Below are positions 1 through 20,893 of a stretch of 64,000 nucleotides of DNA, piece after piece (positions within the stretch are counted from its first letter, which is position 1; each line of letters starts with the position of its first letter). Source of the stretch: Branchiostoma floridae. Taxonomy: Eukaryota; Chordata; Leptocardii; Amphioxiformes; Branchiostomatidae. The position numbers and the translations under genes were made by a program. The notes below the pieces were generated by a model. The model did not search any database, had not been told where the DNA came from, and saw nothing but the letters and a program-made list of their open reading frames with translations. The stretch is from NCBI RefSeq assembly GCF_000003815.2, contig NC_049993.1:15951350-16015349 (forward strand). The letters are read 5' to 3'.

Positions 1-660
1 AACCGAAAGAAAAGAAAGAAACAGCATGCATTCTTCTGTCAAAGTCTAAATTAACAACATCCTGTTAACTGTTTATTCATGTTTCTGTCATCATTGATGG
101 CCAGAGGCTACTTGGTCGAATAGTTCAGGTGTAGGTACCTGTACCTTAAACCACCATAGAGGTACCCGGACCTGATGTTATGGTTATGTCTACTGTACCA
201 TGTATACTTAGGCATTAGACAAGCCTATAGGCTGAATTGCCCAGGGCAAGTGAAAGTGTGACAGTGCTGATCTTGCAAGTGCATTTTATACTTGCATGAC
301 CATGCCAGTACGATTTTCCAATTTTTCTTAATGGGTAGATATAGGTTCAGTTACAGCTTTAAAGTGTGTTTTTTTCTAAAGTGAAAACATGATTTCTTTG
401 CTGCAAGTAAAATTGCACAGAAATATGTAATTCAAATTTCTGGTCAGTGAAATGTCGGTTGGGGCCAGTAGACTTTTTACGTACTTGCCCTATTATGCAA
501 CTAAATTTTTTTTCAAACGTGTACAACAACTCTTATTCTCATTTATTTATCAACCTTCCTGTATACATATAGGGACCCAAAGCAATATTGAACCTTTTGG
601 GGCGGCAGAAGAAGGTGCAGTCCCAACCCACACCACTAGGGGTCTCTGCTAGACTAGTCA

Positions 661-8602
<7,942 letters not shown>

Positions 8603-8845
8603 CTTGGGGGAAAGTTCTTTTTAAAAACCTAAGGAATGTCCTAAAATTCCACACAATGACGATCACCGCTAGCTAAGGTTCCCGGTGCGAGTCACTTCAC
8701 CTGAAACACCCCTTTGCACGATTGACACCGCGCGGTGAGCTTTTAACCAATCAGAGTGGAGCATGTTAAAGCAATCAATATATTATCCAATCAGAAGTGA
8801 GAAATTTAATTTCCGCGGTAATTAATGACCAATCAGAGTAAACCA
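8603..8845 (-). promoter_or_regulatory. putative promoter / 5' UTR of the transgelin-like gene with three CCAAT boxes
   Basis: Upstream of the minus-strand ATG, the octamer CCAATCAG occurs three times in one orientation, at 8747-8754, 8787-8794 and 8829-8836, spaced 40 and 42 bp and lying about 145-235 bp before the start codon. This is the usual position and form of NF-Y sites. No TATA box and no exact SRF CArG box was seen. The transcription start is not determined. Confidence 0.5.
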
Positions 8846-9893
8846 GGAAGTTGAGGGGCGTGGACATACCAAAGATGTGACGTCAGCACGTCCATGGAAT
8901 TTTTCGAATCCGAAGTGGGAGTTTTGACTTTTGTCATCCACGATGCCGTCCCAGGAGGTAAAATTTCCGGTATTTGGAGTGAATCACGGATGTTTGGGGG
9001 GAAGTTTAGAAGTATGAATCACTCCAAATGCTATCTCGTGTCTCATTTGTTGAAAAATTTATCTGTTTTGTCGGTCATCATTTGTACCAAATCGTGTTTG
9101 AGGAAAACGGAAGGCTGGAATTTTCACAAATTAATAACGTTAACGTTAGGCCATCTTCAGATATGTATAGTAGTTGTGATATTTATAAGAACATGTTTGG
9201 GGTAGTATGCATCTGTTTTCCTCATATAATCGGGTGTAGAGTTGGATATTTGCTGTGATGTTTACATTCCCGTAAACACTAGGCAGAAAACTAGAAGGCA
9301 CATGGTGACCGACTAGCAAAAGCGCCACCTAACGTTTGTGATGGGACATGCATAAACTTAAATTTTCTTAGTTTCTGGGCTACCAAATATTCAGGCTTCT
9401 TCACTAAAATACGAGTTCACTGTTGTCAATTTTCCTGTACGTCAGTTTTAGTATCCCTGCAGCCATTAGGCTTAAAAGTATAGGAAAATCTATGTGTAAT
9501 GTTAACGTTATAACAGTTATATAAATTATTTTTACATCATCATGCATTTTTTACATGTTGTTAATAACATTCAAACTTGCATTTCCAATTGTTTACTGAA
9601 ATATTCTCTTATCTAAAATGGTTCACAACACACAATCAATGTTACAAAAATTGAAATCCTGATATAACTGCCTAAAAAAGATGTCCAAAACAAGCTGGAG
9701 CCAAACCTCTGCTTGGAGAATGATAGTTTCTGGCCAGAGGCCCCCTAACATTGCCTAACAACACTTGAAGCATGTGCATGTTCTCAGTTCCTACGTTATC
9801 TACCAGACATGCCTGTTCTGTGTTTACCCAAAGTCTCACCTCCCTCTACTGTCAACAGGTCCTACACCAGCTGTCATCAGTTGATATAGCAAC

Positions 9894-10002
9894 ATGATGA
9901 TAATTCTGACCCTGGGACTGGCGTTGCTGGGACTGACCACTACACATGCCTGCGGTCAGCAGGACCAGGCTGGCTACCATTGCATGTACAACTCCACCAG
10001 TG
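9894..10002 (+). CDS. possible orphan signal-peptide exon
   Basis: An ATG at 9894 opens a frame starting MMIILTLGLALLGLTTTHA, an ideal secretory signal peptide, followed by a Cys-containing segment (CGQQDQAGYHCMYNSTS). A possible GT donor (gtcagt) follows at 10003; the open frame itself continues to 10184. No downstream exon of a secreted protein was recognised before the SLC15 gene. It may be a dead or unlinked first exon, or chance. Low confidence. Confidence 0.2.
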
Positions 10003-11904
10003 GTCAGTGTCCGCCCTACGCACACAAACCCAAGGCTGTCTCCAGGACCCGTCCTTACGCCCCCTGGACGGAAATTTTGCTCGTTGGGACGGAGAAGAAT
10101 TTCACCCCATCCTACAAACTTCATGACATGAAAAACACTTTTTCGCCACAATTTGTCCAAAAAATCATCAAAATTCTGAGTTGAATGGACAAAAATTTAT
10201 AGCTGGAGACACCCCTGGCCTACACATACTAACCATATTAATGCTACTGTAAAACTGTCATAACACAACAGATATGGTACAGACAAAGTTGTTATCTGTT
10301 CATTGCAATGTTAAAAGTAAAATTCTAAGCTGTACTTGGCTGCCATTTCTCGTCAAAACAGACTTCTTGTTCTCTGACTACTGTACTTAGAACTGATAAA
10401 AAAGTATGTGTAGTATGTGTAATAAACACCGACAATAACAGTCGTTAGCAGGAAAGGTATTTATAGCATTGTCCAACAGCCAGGCAATTTAACCACACCC
10501 AGATTTAATGATAGCAATTCTGTTTGTGTCACTCAATAGTAGTTGACCACACCCACTTTTGAACCAAAGTCCTAATAATAATTACACATGTGTGAGGTAT
10601 GTCTTAACATAGAATATTACAGAATTCTAAAGTATGAATTAAAAAGAATATTTCATATCATAAATGCCCCTGTTCTCCTATCCCTGAAAGGAAACAACCA
10701 TGCAGAAATCCTGGCCACTATACTATCCCACCAACCATAACCTCCACTTGGAGAATAAATGCCCCCCTCCCCCAGTCAGTGCAGCTTTTATTCTCCACCA
10801 TACCATGACCTACTCACACCTGTCATGCCAAGTGACCTATCACAGCCTCAATAACAAGTAGATCAGGTTCACATTCTTCAGGTAGAGTGGTGCCAGAAAT
10901 AGAACTTCTTAACTTTCACAGAAAAGGCCTCAAGAACTTCTATCAAAAAGTTTCAGATATTGATGACATTGCTGTTTTTTTGCCCTACCAAAACGTTTCC
11001 ATTGAAAAAAAATTTAGATGTTTAAAAATTTATTAAAGAGGTATTTCTAAAATTTCCAACATATACAAATATGAACTTCAAAAATATTCAATCTTCCATT
11101 TTTAATCATTTGAATGTAATTTAGAACTATTGTGACGGAAATATTCTTTTGTCTAAAATACAATGTACGTTCAAATCAAACTCATTGCGAATACTATTTA
11201 AAAACCCTCTCTGTGACTTGGATAGACTAGACCTTGTTGGACTTTTTTTAAATCTATCCTGACTTTGTCCCGTGTTCAAGATTTTCTGAAGGAGAAGTCA
11301 TCACATAAAACTGCAAAAATGAAGCCACAAATTTTTAAAACCTAACTCCATATGTACAGTAGTGTGGAAAATTCCGTCTTCAGAAGTAAGTGCCTTCTCG
11401 GAGTAAAAGAGATCTAGAGAACAATGGCACACTTAAAGGGCACCTTGTCAGCTGACACCGGTATGTGAACCAGATGCTATTGGCACAGAACCTCCGTCAA
11501 CAGAAACTGTGTTGTCCTCTGTCTACTTCACGCAGACAGCCACATACATGCTGTCCGTCTGACACAACGACAGCTCCGAAAACAGGAAATTCTTCGTTGA
11601 CTCAGAAAAAACGGAAGGTCTCCTGTTTGCAAGCGACAAAGTTTCTCTCTCAAAATGGCTGGGTTTGACATTGGTTGTAGTTAACAATAGACTGTTGCCT
11701 GATGCCAACTGCTCACTCACAATCACTACATATTTGATATTGTTAGAGAACAAAAGTTTTGTAAAGCAGATTTCAAATCAGGCACATTATTAGCTTGTTG
11801 AAAGAAAACTTTGAATTTGAAACACAAGTACATTTCTTCACTACCAGAAATTTAAAACATCTACTTTAATATAGTAAGTATACTACATTTGTATATCTTT
11901 CATT

Positions 11905-12270
11905 CTTAGGCCCAATCTACACACAGTTTTTACCGATATCTGTGGAGATGTCGGGAGGGATCTAGAACGTAGGGGGCCGGACACCCATGGCGCTTGCAGT
12001 CATAAACATATAGCGCGATTTTCCAAATGGCGTTATATGCTAATGAGCCTTCCGGAAGTCGGGAAGCATCTACACGCGCGCGAAGCTGTCGAGGACCCCT
12101 GCTAAGCTATCGGTAAGGTATCGTACGAATGGTCCGGACCTTTCGGGAGAAATTTTCCCGATATCGTAATGGCGATATAGTAGTTCCATCTAGACGATGA
12201 AAAAGAGCTGTCGGCGAGAGGTTGTAGGCTCGCCAATATCGGGAAAAACTGTGTGTAGATCGTGCCTAAG
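11905..12270. mobile_element. palindromic MITE with TIR CTTAGGC..ATCTACACACAGTTTTT
   Basis: The left end (11905 on) and right end (to 12270) share about 36 bp as inverted repeats, including CTACACACAGTTTTT and CGATAT. Internal cgatatc motifs make further stems. No open frame of note. It is a non-autonomous TIR element; superfamily not assigned. Confidence 0.65.
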
Positions 12271-12274
12271 CATC

Positions 12275-12510
12275 ACCGCCGTGTGCGACTATACTGCATT
12301 TGTAGCTCACACGAGATGGATATGTCACGGGTTCAATTCATGGCTAGACATTGCATGGTCATGACTTTCCTCACTCCATCCAGGCGTAAAAATGGGTACC
12401 TGACTTTGGTTGGGGAGGTAAACTAAAAGGCAGTGGAAGAAGAGGGTTGGGCTCCACCTTCCAATACTGTACCCTAGACACAGTAGATAACAAACCCCCT
12501 TATGTGTATC
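12275..12510 (+). mobile_element. tRNA-derived SINE, plus strand
   Basis: A B-box-like gggttcaattc at about 12329, then a core with gactttcctcactccatc and a tail with ggctccaccttccaatact and tagacacagtagataaca. The same tail is present, inverted, at 3040-3312. It directly follows the MITE ending at 12270. Confidence 0.55.
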
Positions 12511-13010
12511 GTAATGAGAAATTTCAGCCCACAGATCGTGGTTGTTTGTCGACCAACAGGAAAACATGGTGTACTGTTTGATATCCTGGTTGTACACAAG
12601 CGATAACAGTCTCGTCAAACATCTATAGCGAGGGCACATCATTTACAAGTACCATGCAAATATAGGGGTCAACTGATATAGGCTTCTCAGTAATATGTGG
12701 TGTTCAATGACAAGTCTAATGTTATACCTGTAATGCAAAAGGAAATTACATTCAGGATATGGGTTAAATTAAGGGGCGAAGGGTATGGACAACTATTGAG
12801 TCTCTATGTCCAGTAGGAAAAAAAAGAAGAGAAAGTTGAAGATAGCTTTGCAAGAAACAATGTTTCATGGCAGCTTAAGAAGCTGTAAATCTTAAACACT
12901 CTCTCAGGAGAGCTTAGCGAGTTGTCTGGCTGTCTTTAACTAGTGTCATGGAAACCACCTCAAGGGGTCAAGTCCAAGTCCTTGTGCCAACCCTCCCCTG
13001 TGTACATGTA

Positions 13011-13338
13011 CAGGGCTCGAAATACTGGGGTTTTGTGCACCCAGGCGCACCCAAAATTGGAGCTGTGCACCCAAATATTTTCGTAGGTTTACCTATAGTA
13101 CATACTATCATGCACCATATCTTTGACATCCAACTTACTTGTTTAAGAATTTGAGGTTCAATTCGGATTCATTGAAATTTTAGTTGCTCAGAAGAGGAAC
13201 AGTAAGGTTTGTGATTAGGTTTTTCTACCTAATTCTCTAATTATTTTATGTGGTGCACCCAAAAATTGTTTGGTGCACCCAATTTTTTAGGTTGGGTGCA
13301 CCAGTGCACCTAGTCCCAAAAATGAAATTCGAGCCCTG
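13011..13338. mobile_element. hAT-like non-autonomous element (CAGGGCTCGAAAT ends)
   Basis: Begins CAGGGCTCGAAAT at 13011 and ends with the near-inverse ATTCGAGCCCTG at 13338, flanked on both sides by ATGTA. The interior repeats the phrase ggtgcaccca several times in both orientations. The CAGGG terminus is typical of hAT elements; these usually make 8-bp duplications, and only 5 bp match here. Related fragments begin at about 46598 and 59022. Confidence 0.6.
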
Positions 13339-15475
13339 ATGTAGGTTGGTGAAATGCATCAAAGCAAGTTTTATCTTAGAATTTACACATACTTATCTTG
13401 TTGGAAAGCAAGCCTAGTAACCTTTGATTGAAACATTCAGGGTCAATCCCATGTAACTTGCATGTATTCAGCGTGGCAAAACAAATTTTTCAAACAACCC
13501 TGCCAAAATATGTGACAAGGATCTAAAGAAACCATCTGGTAGATAGGGAGCAGAAAACGTTAGGGCTTTAATAGCTGTCAACTTGTGTGTCAAAACTTCT
13601 GTTAGTTTAACAAAGGAATGTGGAAGTGACTGTGATTAATTACTAAAATAAGTCTTCATCCTCAATCAATGGTCAAATATGTAGCAAAGCTGACCCAGTA
13701 ATTGTAATTGTAATCTGGTCAATATGTTGAATTTGTTGCTGTGTTTAGAGAAATTTTTAAATTTTGGATACTTGCTTTTTTTGTTCAATTCTTATTCTTT
13801 TAAACTAGAGAGTTAAGAATCACCCCCATGCAAGCTAACTAATTTTTTTTAGAGACAAGGAACCAAGAAATTGAATTGTTTTGGCCTACAAGAAAGGTTT
13901 CTTAAGGAATTCCTTTAGATAGGTACCTGACCCAGTATACAGGGCTGAGAAGGGTAGAGGATATGAAGTCAGACAGTCAAGGTACATGAAAACATGCAGG
14001 AATTCACAACATCTGGAATATGTCCCACTGTGGATGCAAAGGTCTTTCCCCCACCTTGGAACTTTGATTTACAGCCAAGAATTCCATAGGAAGATTTCCG
14101 TCTTATCCAAAAGCCTTCAGTTTGACCTCCACCATGTAAACTTGCTTTTGATATCACGTCAACAAAGATCGGATTAGGATTTCTATCATGTTTTTCTTGT
14201 TAAGATAAAGAAAACAATTTGATAGTCTTGCACATATTTGAACCTTACAGGCTTTAGGAATTGAAACATTGCAGGCATATTTTGTCTCCACCTCTAGCCT
14301 CTTAAATCGACCAAATAATTACCTTTTTAGTGTGTTATGGTGATGAGGGGGTCTGAACAGCTCGTAAACGGGTCGTTACGATAAAACAGTTTGGCAGGGT
14401 CAGACAGAAAGCACATGTTTTACATCAGAGAGAAGATAGGGACAGAGTGCAACAAGTTACACTATCTGTGTGTTGATTCTTTCATAGAATAGGCATCTTT
14501 GATTTTCTTAAACTGTTGTGTAAGAAGCATTAATTGATACCCTCGAGTTTACCCTTTTTACCTAGTGTCATAATAATGCACTTTTTAACCCTCCACATGC
14601 TTTAGGGTAGCAGTTTGGAACCAAATGTTAATTATGTTAGGTGGTAAGGAGAATTGGAGACATTTTCAGTACAGTACACAGCAACATAGAAAGATAGTAC
14701 TGTAAGTGGATGTAAAGTAATGATAATGTTGCTGAAAATGCCATGCTAATTTGCGGTAAGGAGAAATAATACCAGTGTTCGTGTTACTTTTGAGGTGGCG
14801 ATAGCTTCATAGTTTCATACTGTACAGTAATGAAAACACCAGTTCTGTGACTGTGGTTTTAAGTTTGCTGTCATCTCAAAAACTGCAAACATAAAAACAC
14901 TGCAAAAATTTCAAGAATTAGAGCACCTTCCTTCCACATTAGACTTAAAGCACCTCCCTTCCACAAAAGAGTTCACACTAATCACAGTTTGTGCTCAAAA
15001 ACTGGATGATTTCATCACATACCTGAAACTCCACAAATTTATTATGTGGAGAGGAAAGACTATAAATGCAGATCACAGAGAGGAAATATTACTAACTAAA
15101 GGCTTTCAAAGTCAGCATTTTCTTTTGCCCTTGGGTTTCAGTGTTTCCCCAACCACCATAGTCCCCAAGAATCCTACATTGAATCAGTGTCTGAGGAATG
15201 CACATAATCAGGCTGTCAGACAGTCTGTGTTGTGATAGGGATCTCTATAATTACATAAGTGACACAGTGGGGTCCTGTACTCTCTCTCCATGCCCACTTA
15301 CAAAACTCACTGGGCAGATAAATCTATTAGCTGTGCATTTATCAAGTCTTGGACAGGTCTTCTTTTTAGATCCATCTTTTTCTTACCCTTTCATACACTG
15401 CACCAGTAACAGATATAGTTCCAAAGTGGATCCAGTTGGTATTAAAGTCTTTTCACGGATATCCAGAACTCTACC

Positions 15476-15575
15476 NNNNNNNNNNNNNNNNNNNNNNNNN
15501 NNNNNNNNNNNNNNNNNNNNNNNNNNNNNNNNNNNNNNNNNNNNNNNNNNNNNNNNNNNNNNNNNNNNNNNNNNN
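15476..15575. other. assembly gap (100 N)
   Basis: Exactly 100 consecutive N, a conventional placeholder for a gap of unknown size. Sequence on each side shows no recognised gene. Confidence 0.99.
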
Positions 15576-15944
15576 GGTCATATCAGGAGGGAACAGGGGT
15601 CAAAGGCAAGGTTTCTTTCATAGAACGTCGTGCTTTTCTAGACCAAAGTAACTTTCTGGTGGAGAAGAATTTTTAAGACTGAATTTGAAAAATGGGTCAG
15701 TGCTTTTTTAAGCCTTCATTCAGTATATCATAAGTTATAACATGCTTTCCAATGGGCAGCCCTAACTGACCTGCACCTTGAACAGCTGCTTGGCATGTCA
15801 TTATATCTCACAATCAGCTGTAAGTTGCTAGATAAACATCTGCTTGCAGAAATTTCAGGCACCACAGATCTACAAAAGTCAACGACTGTTCCACATTCCT
15901 AAAAAAGTAGGGGTGTTTACGGAAATATTACAGACAGCAGAAAA

Positions 15945-16130
15945 GTTTGCTGTTTTTGTGAGGTAGTCTTACCACAAACTCAAACCCACCGCAAACATTT
16001 TTCATTACAGTATGTGACGGTTTTGTGAACGGAGTGTATGGCACTACCGCGAACTCAAAACCACCACGAACACTCCACTTTCCGGCTAACATGAAATCAA
16101 ATCCCGCGAACTTAAATGCATTTACATTTC
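15945..16130. repeat. copy of the ...GCATTTAC TIR repeat family
   Basis: Contains accaccgcgaactcaa, cgaacactccactttcc and gcgaacttaaatgcattt, matching the interiors of the elements at 1701-1894 and 43535-44107. The left terminus is unclear, so the boundaries are approximate. Confidence 0.5.
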
Positions 16131-17995
16131 TTAAAGGAAGTTTCGGTGAAAACAAAATAACATGCAATACCGCGCAGGTCCAGAATAATCATGGGCCAAA
16201 GTAAAAATGATTCGCCAAACTCCTGCTTAACTTCAATTCCATTCCAATAATTAAAACAAAACTGCAGTTACAAACAAAATGCCAGAGGGCCGTAGACTTT
16301 CACCACATATTCCCTGTTCCAAGACCTACCTACCATAATGCTATACTTATGAACCTGGCACTTTTTACCCCTAACTTTGAACCCTCGCTGCAGTACTGGA
16401 ATTTGCTACTAGAATGTCTGCATGTTATCGAACTTGACCTTAATTTTTCCGACTCCTACCATCAATTATCATGCAGGATCAGCCAAAGCTTCTTGAGTTA
16501 TGTTGTCTGCAAACAAATTAACACACAAACATACATGGCCTACTGTGGTACCAACAGAAAGTTTTTAACTTGACCTTTCATTCCATCAGGAAGCTTAAGG
16601 TCCATTTACAGCATCTCAAGTTATGTTCTGTGTGACAGGACCTACATACACACCCAAACACACACACATACCCACATACATGGCACAATCAAAAACATTA
16701 TCTTCTTGTTGAAGATAAAAAAATATCATGTTATGCTGTTTACAGACAGACACACAGAGACAATCACTCAGCCAGACATACAACCTTCTTGGCAAAAGTA
16801 AAGAGACCTACAACATTCACATAACCAACATTTCGTTAACTTTAATATAGGTACAGCAGCCAGTCTTCCTTGAATAATTTGGACATCTATGTTACATGTT
16901 TCAATATATTCGTGTACTCCAACTAAAGCTTCCACATCCAAACAACAACAATTAGTGATTCTCCCCTGACTTAGCATACGATAATCGAGAGCAGATGTCA
17001 CAGATGGCGGGAAGTTGTTTGTGTGGCCACAGAGGGGAGTCTAACGGCAAAATTTCTCTCTTCTGCTACAAATTATATCTATGCAAATCTCATTTTAAAA
17101 GAAGCATTATGACGTACAAGGCATTCCTTAAACCGTCCACAATTTCTGGTATCAAGTTCAACTACTTGAAGGCCCTTAAAGTGGTAACATGTTAACGTTA
17201 CATATTGTAGACCATAATTTGTAGACCATTTTCTGCTTAACCACTATCATGTTTTTCCCACTCTCATAACGCATAAATACAACTTAACAAGCAAGCATAT
17301 GACGAAAAAACATACCGTAAGCAAGGAGCTTTATCAGATGTTCTTCAACTTTCACACCTAGACACGGGGACTTACTTGAAGGACCAACAACACAACCGTA
17401 AACACCGCATGGGGACGGGATATCTATTTTCTTCTCCTTTCACGTCATAGAAATTTTGACACGATAAGTTGAGTTTCAAGGTAAAAATATTTTGGATAAC
17501 TTGTCGGGAGCAAAACCTTCCATGGCCTGATTCGTACATAGAAAGTGTTTCTTGTCTGTTCAGAAATTATGGTGACGCCATCTTGCACCATCAGCCTTCC
17601 GATAAAAATTATAACCTTGCCTTGGAAACAAACAAGATTTTCGTCGTGTGAAGCATCTATTAAAAATAAAGAGCAACTTACCCCCCGATATTACACGTTC
17701 CCTTTAGTCTCAGCCCTGCTGTCTTCCGATCAAAGCCGCATTCGCCAGCCAACAAAATAACTTTCTGGACGGTTTGGTACCTCCAAGGAGATTCTTTAAC
17801 CTCCTTGGTACCTCCAGTTTGTCTCCTTGCCGTTAAAAAGTTGTGTGGTATTTGTATGTGGGGGCAGTGGTTGGCCACAAGTCACGTGATAGTCCCTCGG
17901 AGAGTGACGTTTCGTGGAGTCTGTGACTGATTAGTGCCACCAGTCTAATCTCAAAGCAGATACTACGGTGGCGTAAGATAGTATCATAACTCATA

Positions 17996-18114
17996 ACTGG
18001 CCAAGGAGTGTGTACATTTAACGTTAGGTACCACGTAGGTGTGCATGTGGCAAGTGTTAGCGTCCGCCATGCCTTCTTATCCTACGGCGGTACGGGCTAC
18101 ACTCCTTGGCCAGT
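17996..18114. repeat. inverted repeat ACTGGCCAAGGAGTGT
   Basis: ACTGGCCAAGGAGTGT at 17996-18011 and its exact complement ACACTCCTTGGCCAGT at 18099-18114 enclose about 87 bp. The flank gtaagatagtatcata resembles the end of the element at 18666-18924, so it may be a relative with longer degraded arms. Confidence 0.55.
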
Positions 18115-18665
18115 TTTGATAAGATTCTTATGCCCGTGACCGCAAGATCTGCTTGGAGATTATCACTAGTCAGCGAGAATCGTGAAAATAGATAGTCTTA
18201 ACTAGGCCCTATGGGGACACGGGCATACTATCCAAGCAGAGGTTACGCTCCGGCTGTTTTTCAAACTTTTTTAAACCTCTGCCGGCAGTCGCAGGTTAAG
18301 TTGGACACAGCAAAAAAAAAAAAATGACAAAATAGACAGTCCGATAAGAACGACTAAAAAAAACGTTGAAAAAACAGCCGGAGCTGTTCAATTGCAGAGT
18401 AACACGGGCAGGCCTTCACGGGGATCCGTAGTTCAAATGATCTCAAATGTGTTGATCGATGACCGTTGATGTGTCATGGGCAGACGCCTCATCAGTTGGC
18501 ACTCTAGGCCAAAGAATCTGACAGTTGAGCCAGGGCGACAACATGTAAAAATTAACGCCTTTTTAGCGATGACATTCGTTGAGCGATCTGTCAAATCGCT
18601 CGCTCGGCGGCAGCTATGTCGCGTAGCCTCCACCAGACCTTCCTATAATCTACAAGCAGGCATTT

Positions 18666-18924
18666 CGGTGACATAAGATAGTAAGATAGTATCATTTATA
18701 AGCTGGGGAAGGAGTTTCAATGGTCATCGCGGTGTCCAATTTTTCATTTATTTATTGAGGTTTTCTCCATATACTACATATATAATGGAGGATATGGCAC
18801 AAAAGGCGACGGCAACAAAACTCCTCTGCCGGCTAAACTCCTTCCCCAAACTAGTATGTGGGGAAGGACAACCTCAAGCCAACCGTTCACACTACCCAGA
18901 TTATGATACTATCTTATGTCACCG
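18666..18924. mobile_element. MITE with TIR CGGTGACATAAGATAGT
   Basis: CGGTGACATAAGATAGT at the left end and ACTATCTTATGTCACCG at the right end are exact inverted repeats 259 bp apart. Inner sub-repeats (tccttccccaa, gggaaggag) add further pairing. No coding potential. Non-autonomous DNA element. Confidence 0.7.
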
Positions 18925-19425
18925 CACGATCTGGTTGGAGATTAGCCTTCCTACGGGGGTGGGGGATTGTAAAATTCGGCCAACAACAAAAATCGGGAAA
19001 TTTGCCAGGGGGATTCCTGTCTCCTCTCCGCGCGGCCGACCAACTCCTCTGGTAACAAAACTCCCCTGACAAATTATTCCCTCTCCATCCATGTAGTCAG
19101 TCTGATACACCCTGGTCTGCTAGGCCCCGGTCACAAGAATCGTACGATTGACTGCGATGGAGGTTTTATGCGCGGTACCGGTATAAGCACATTGTGTCGT
19201 AAGTCGGGGAAGAATCGGAAGCAATGGTCTTACTATATGAAGCCGAGTTCACAAGGATCGTAGTGCATCGTACGATGAGGTCATAGGAGCGTGCCTACGT
19301 CAATCGCAGGTAAATCATAGTAAATCGGAGAGCATCCTATGACGAAAATAGAGCTGAAATGGATTTTGAACATGTTCAAAGTTTCTCCATCGTCGTACGA
19401 TTTATATTGCCCCCATATCAGACTT

Positions 19426-19930
19426 TTTTTAAAATTTTTTTATTGATTTTCAAAGAAACGAAACACATACAAACACATGCATAGCACGTAAATCGTAAAC
19501 AGAAAGAGACATGTGTGAACCAATAACTAATAAGTAAAACACAGTGAACTTAATAAGAAATGAAGTTCAAGAAATTATACCCCAATTACCGTTGCAGTAG
19601 TACATGAGACATATCAAATTATATATAACCAATCAATTTACCCCATTTACCAATATGCTTTTTAGTTTTGTTTAGTCTTCTGGCGATGATATTTTCTAAT
19701 TTAAAATAATATGACATATATGAAATAAATGATTCTAGGCTAAGACGTCTGTTGCGGTATTTGAAAATGAAATGTTTACCTAACAAAATAACAAAATTGG
19801 ACAAAGCTGGAACACGATCACTTATAATACCAAATAACACATTAAACAAAGTAAGATGTAAATAATTCCCAGTGTGCTTAAAATACCAATCCTGTACCTG
19901 TATCCAAAATTTTGTAACAGATCATTAAGG
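19426..19930 (-). mobile_element. 5'-truncated L1/Tx1-like LINE insertion with 13-bp target duplication
   Basis: Flanked by identical 13-mers CCATATCAGACTT at 19413-19425 and 19931-19943. On the minus strand one frame reads through VTKFWIQVQDWYFKHTG, then ALSNFVILLGKHFIFKYR and ENIIARRLNKTKKHIGKW, ending in a stop near 19620. This resembles the conserved C-terminal end of L1-clade reverse transcriptase proteins. An A-rich tail (T-rich on the plus strand, about 19424-19440) marks the 3' end. It interrupts a cgtacga-rich repeat. Confidence 0.75.
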
Positions 19931-20541
19931 CCATATCAGACTTCATTAAGGCCATTTTTTTCTGCTGATGACGTTAAAGATTCAAACATTTTTAACATGT
20001 TGTGATGGTTTTAGGTTTCCCTGATATTGGAGGTTTTTTGGAGGGGGAAGGGGGTGGCTGGACCGCGATTTTCAACGTTGGCTATGTTCTATTGTGCCGG
20101 GAAAGGGAGTTTGTTGAGGAAGGGAGTTTGCCGTGATAGCGAGTTTTCCGTTATAGCGAGGGGGCAGAAACTCTCCTTTTGACGACATTAACAGTGAACA
20201 TTTGAGTAAAAAGTACACATTAGCGCTGTCAGATAAGGTTTTAACATCAAACACATGAAATGTGCAAACTTCCAAGTCTGTTGAGGAGGCTTTGAATGGG
20301 CAGTTTGGGCAGTGAAGCAAATAATGATCATGAATGCTTTCACATTGGCACCCGCAGCTGCAAGAAGGACTCGTAACTGTATTATATTATACGTTACGAC
20401 TATGGTTTAAGCTGCAGGAGCCGATGCGAAAACGAGTATTGAATAAAGCAAGACACAGGAGTATTTTTGGTCCTGAATTAAGATATGATACAATAGCTCA
20501 GCTGGGTGAAATGAAGTGACCATAATTAAACATAAAAGCAT

Positions 20542-20690
20542 TTAACAACGCACGTTTGAGTCAAGGCCGTTCCACAGCTCAGTTAAGCACGGTACAACAT
20601 TTTTTTTAACAAGTAGTATTCCAGATTGGTACATAGAAATTATGTTTGTTGCGAAGATTGTATGATGTTGTTGCGAAAACATTGTCATTG
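20542..20690 (-). pseudogene. CR1-like LINE C-terminal fragment, frameshifted
   Basis: The minus strand reads NVFATTSYNLRNKHNFYVP then, after a frame change near an A-run, a segment with ELWNGLDSNVRC and a stop at 20542-20544. The YNLRN...VP...WN signature is typical of the C terminus of CR1/jockey-like reverse transcriptase proteins. It is cut at its 5' side by the MITE that starts at 20701. Confidence 0.55.
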
Positions 20691-20700
20691 GCCGGTGCTA

Positions 20701-20893
20701 CTAGTCTCTACCAGACTCCGGATCGCTGGAAAATCGTAGAAATGGAACAAATAGAGAGGAATATAACCGACCAGGGAACAGCTCGCGATCCCGTTACTGT
20801 TGCCTAGCGGGCTATATTCCTCTGGCCGGCATACTCCTCTATTTGTACCATTTCTACGATTTTTCCAGCGACTCGGAGTCTGGTAGAGACTAG
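20701..20893. mobile_element. palindromic MITE (CTAGTCTCTACCAG ends)
   Basis: Two arms of about 60-70 bp (CTAGTCTCTACCAGACTCCG... and its complement) with a short centre. The flanks GTGCTA|element|GTGCTA look like a 6-bp target duplication. A diverged relative with similar motifs (atcgttggaaaa, acaaat) lies near 21899-22100. Confidence 0.7.

Larger units (their letters stand above)
13340..17960. other. interval without recognised host gene
   Basis: Apart from the N gap and one repeat copy (15945-16130), only short unconserved open frames were seen. A small inverted repeat ggtacctccaaggag/ctccttggtacc is at 17776-17812. Nothing here could be matched to a protein family by eye. Confidence 0.4.

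Noticed and set aside
15198-15651. Frames spanning the N gap
   Set aside because: The middle is unknown sequence and neither side resembles a protein.
17560-17600. ATGGCGTCACC on the minus strand as a gene start with YY1-type context
   Set aside because: The frame stops after four codons and no downstream exon was found.
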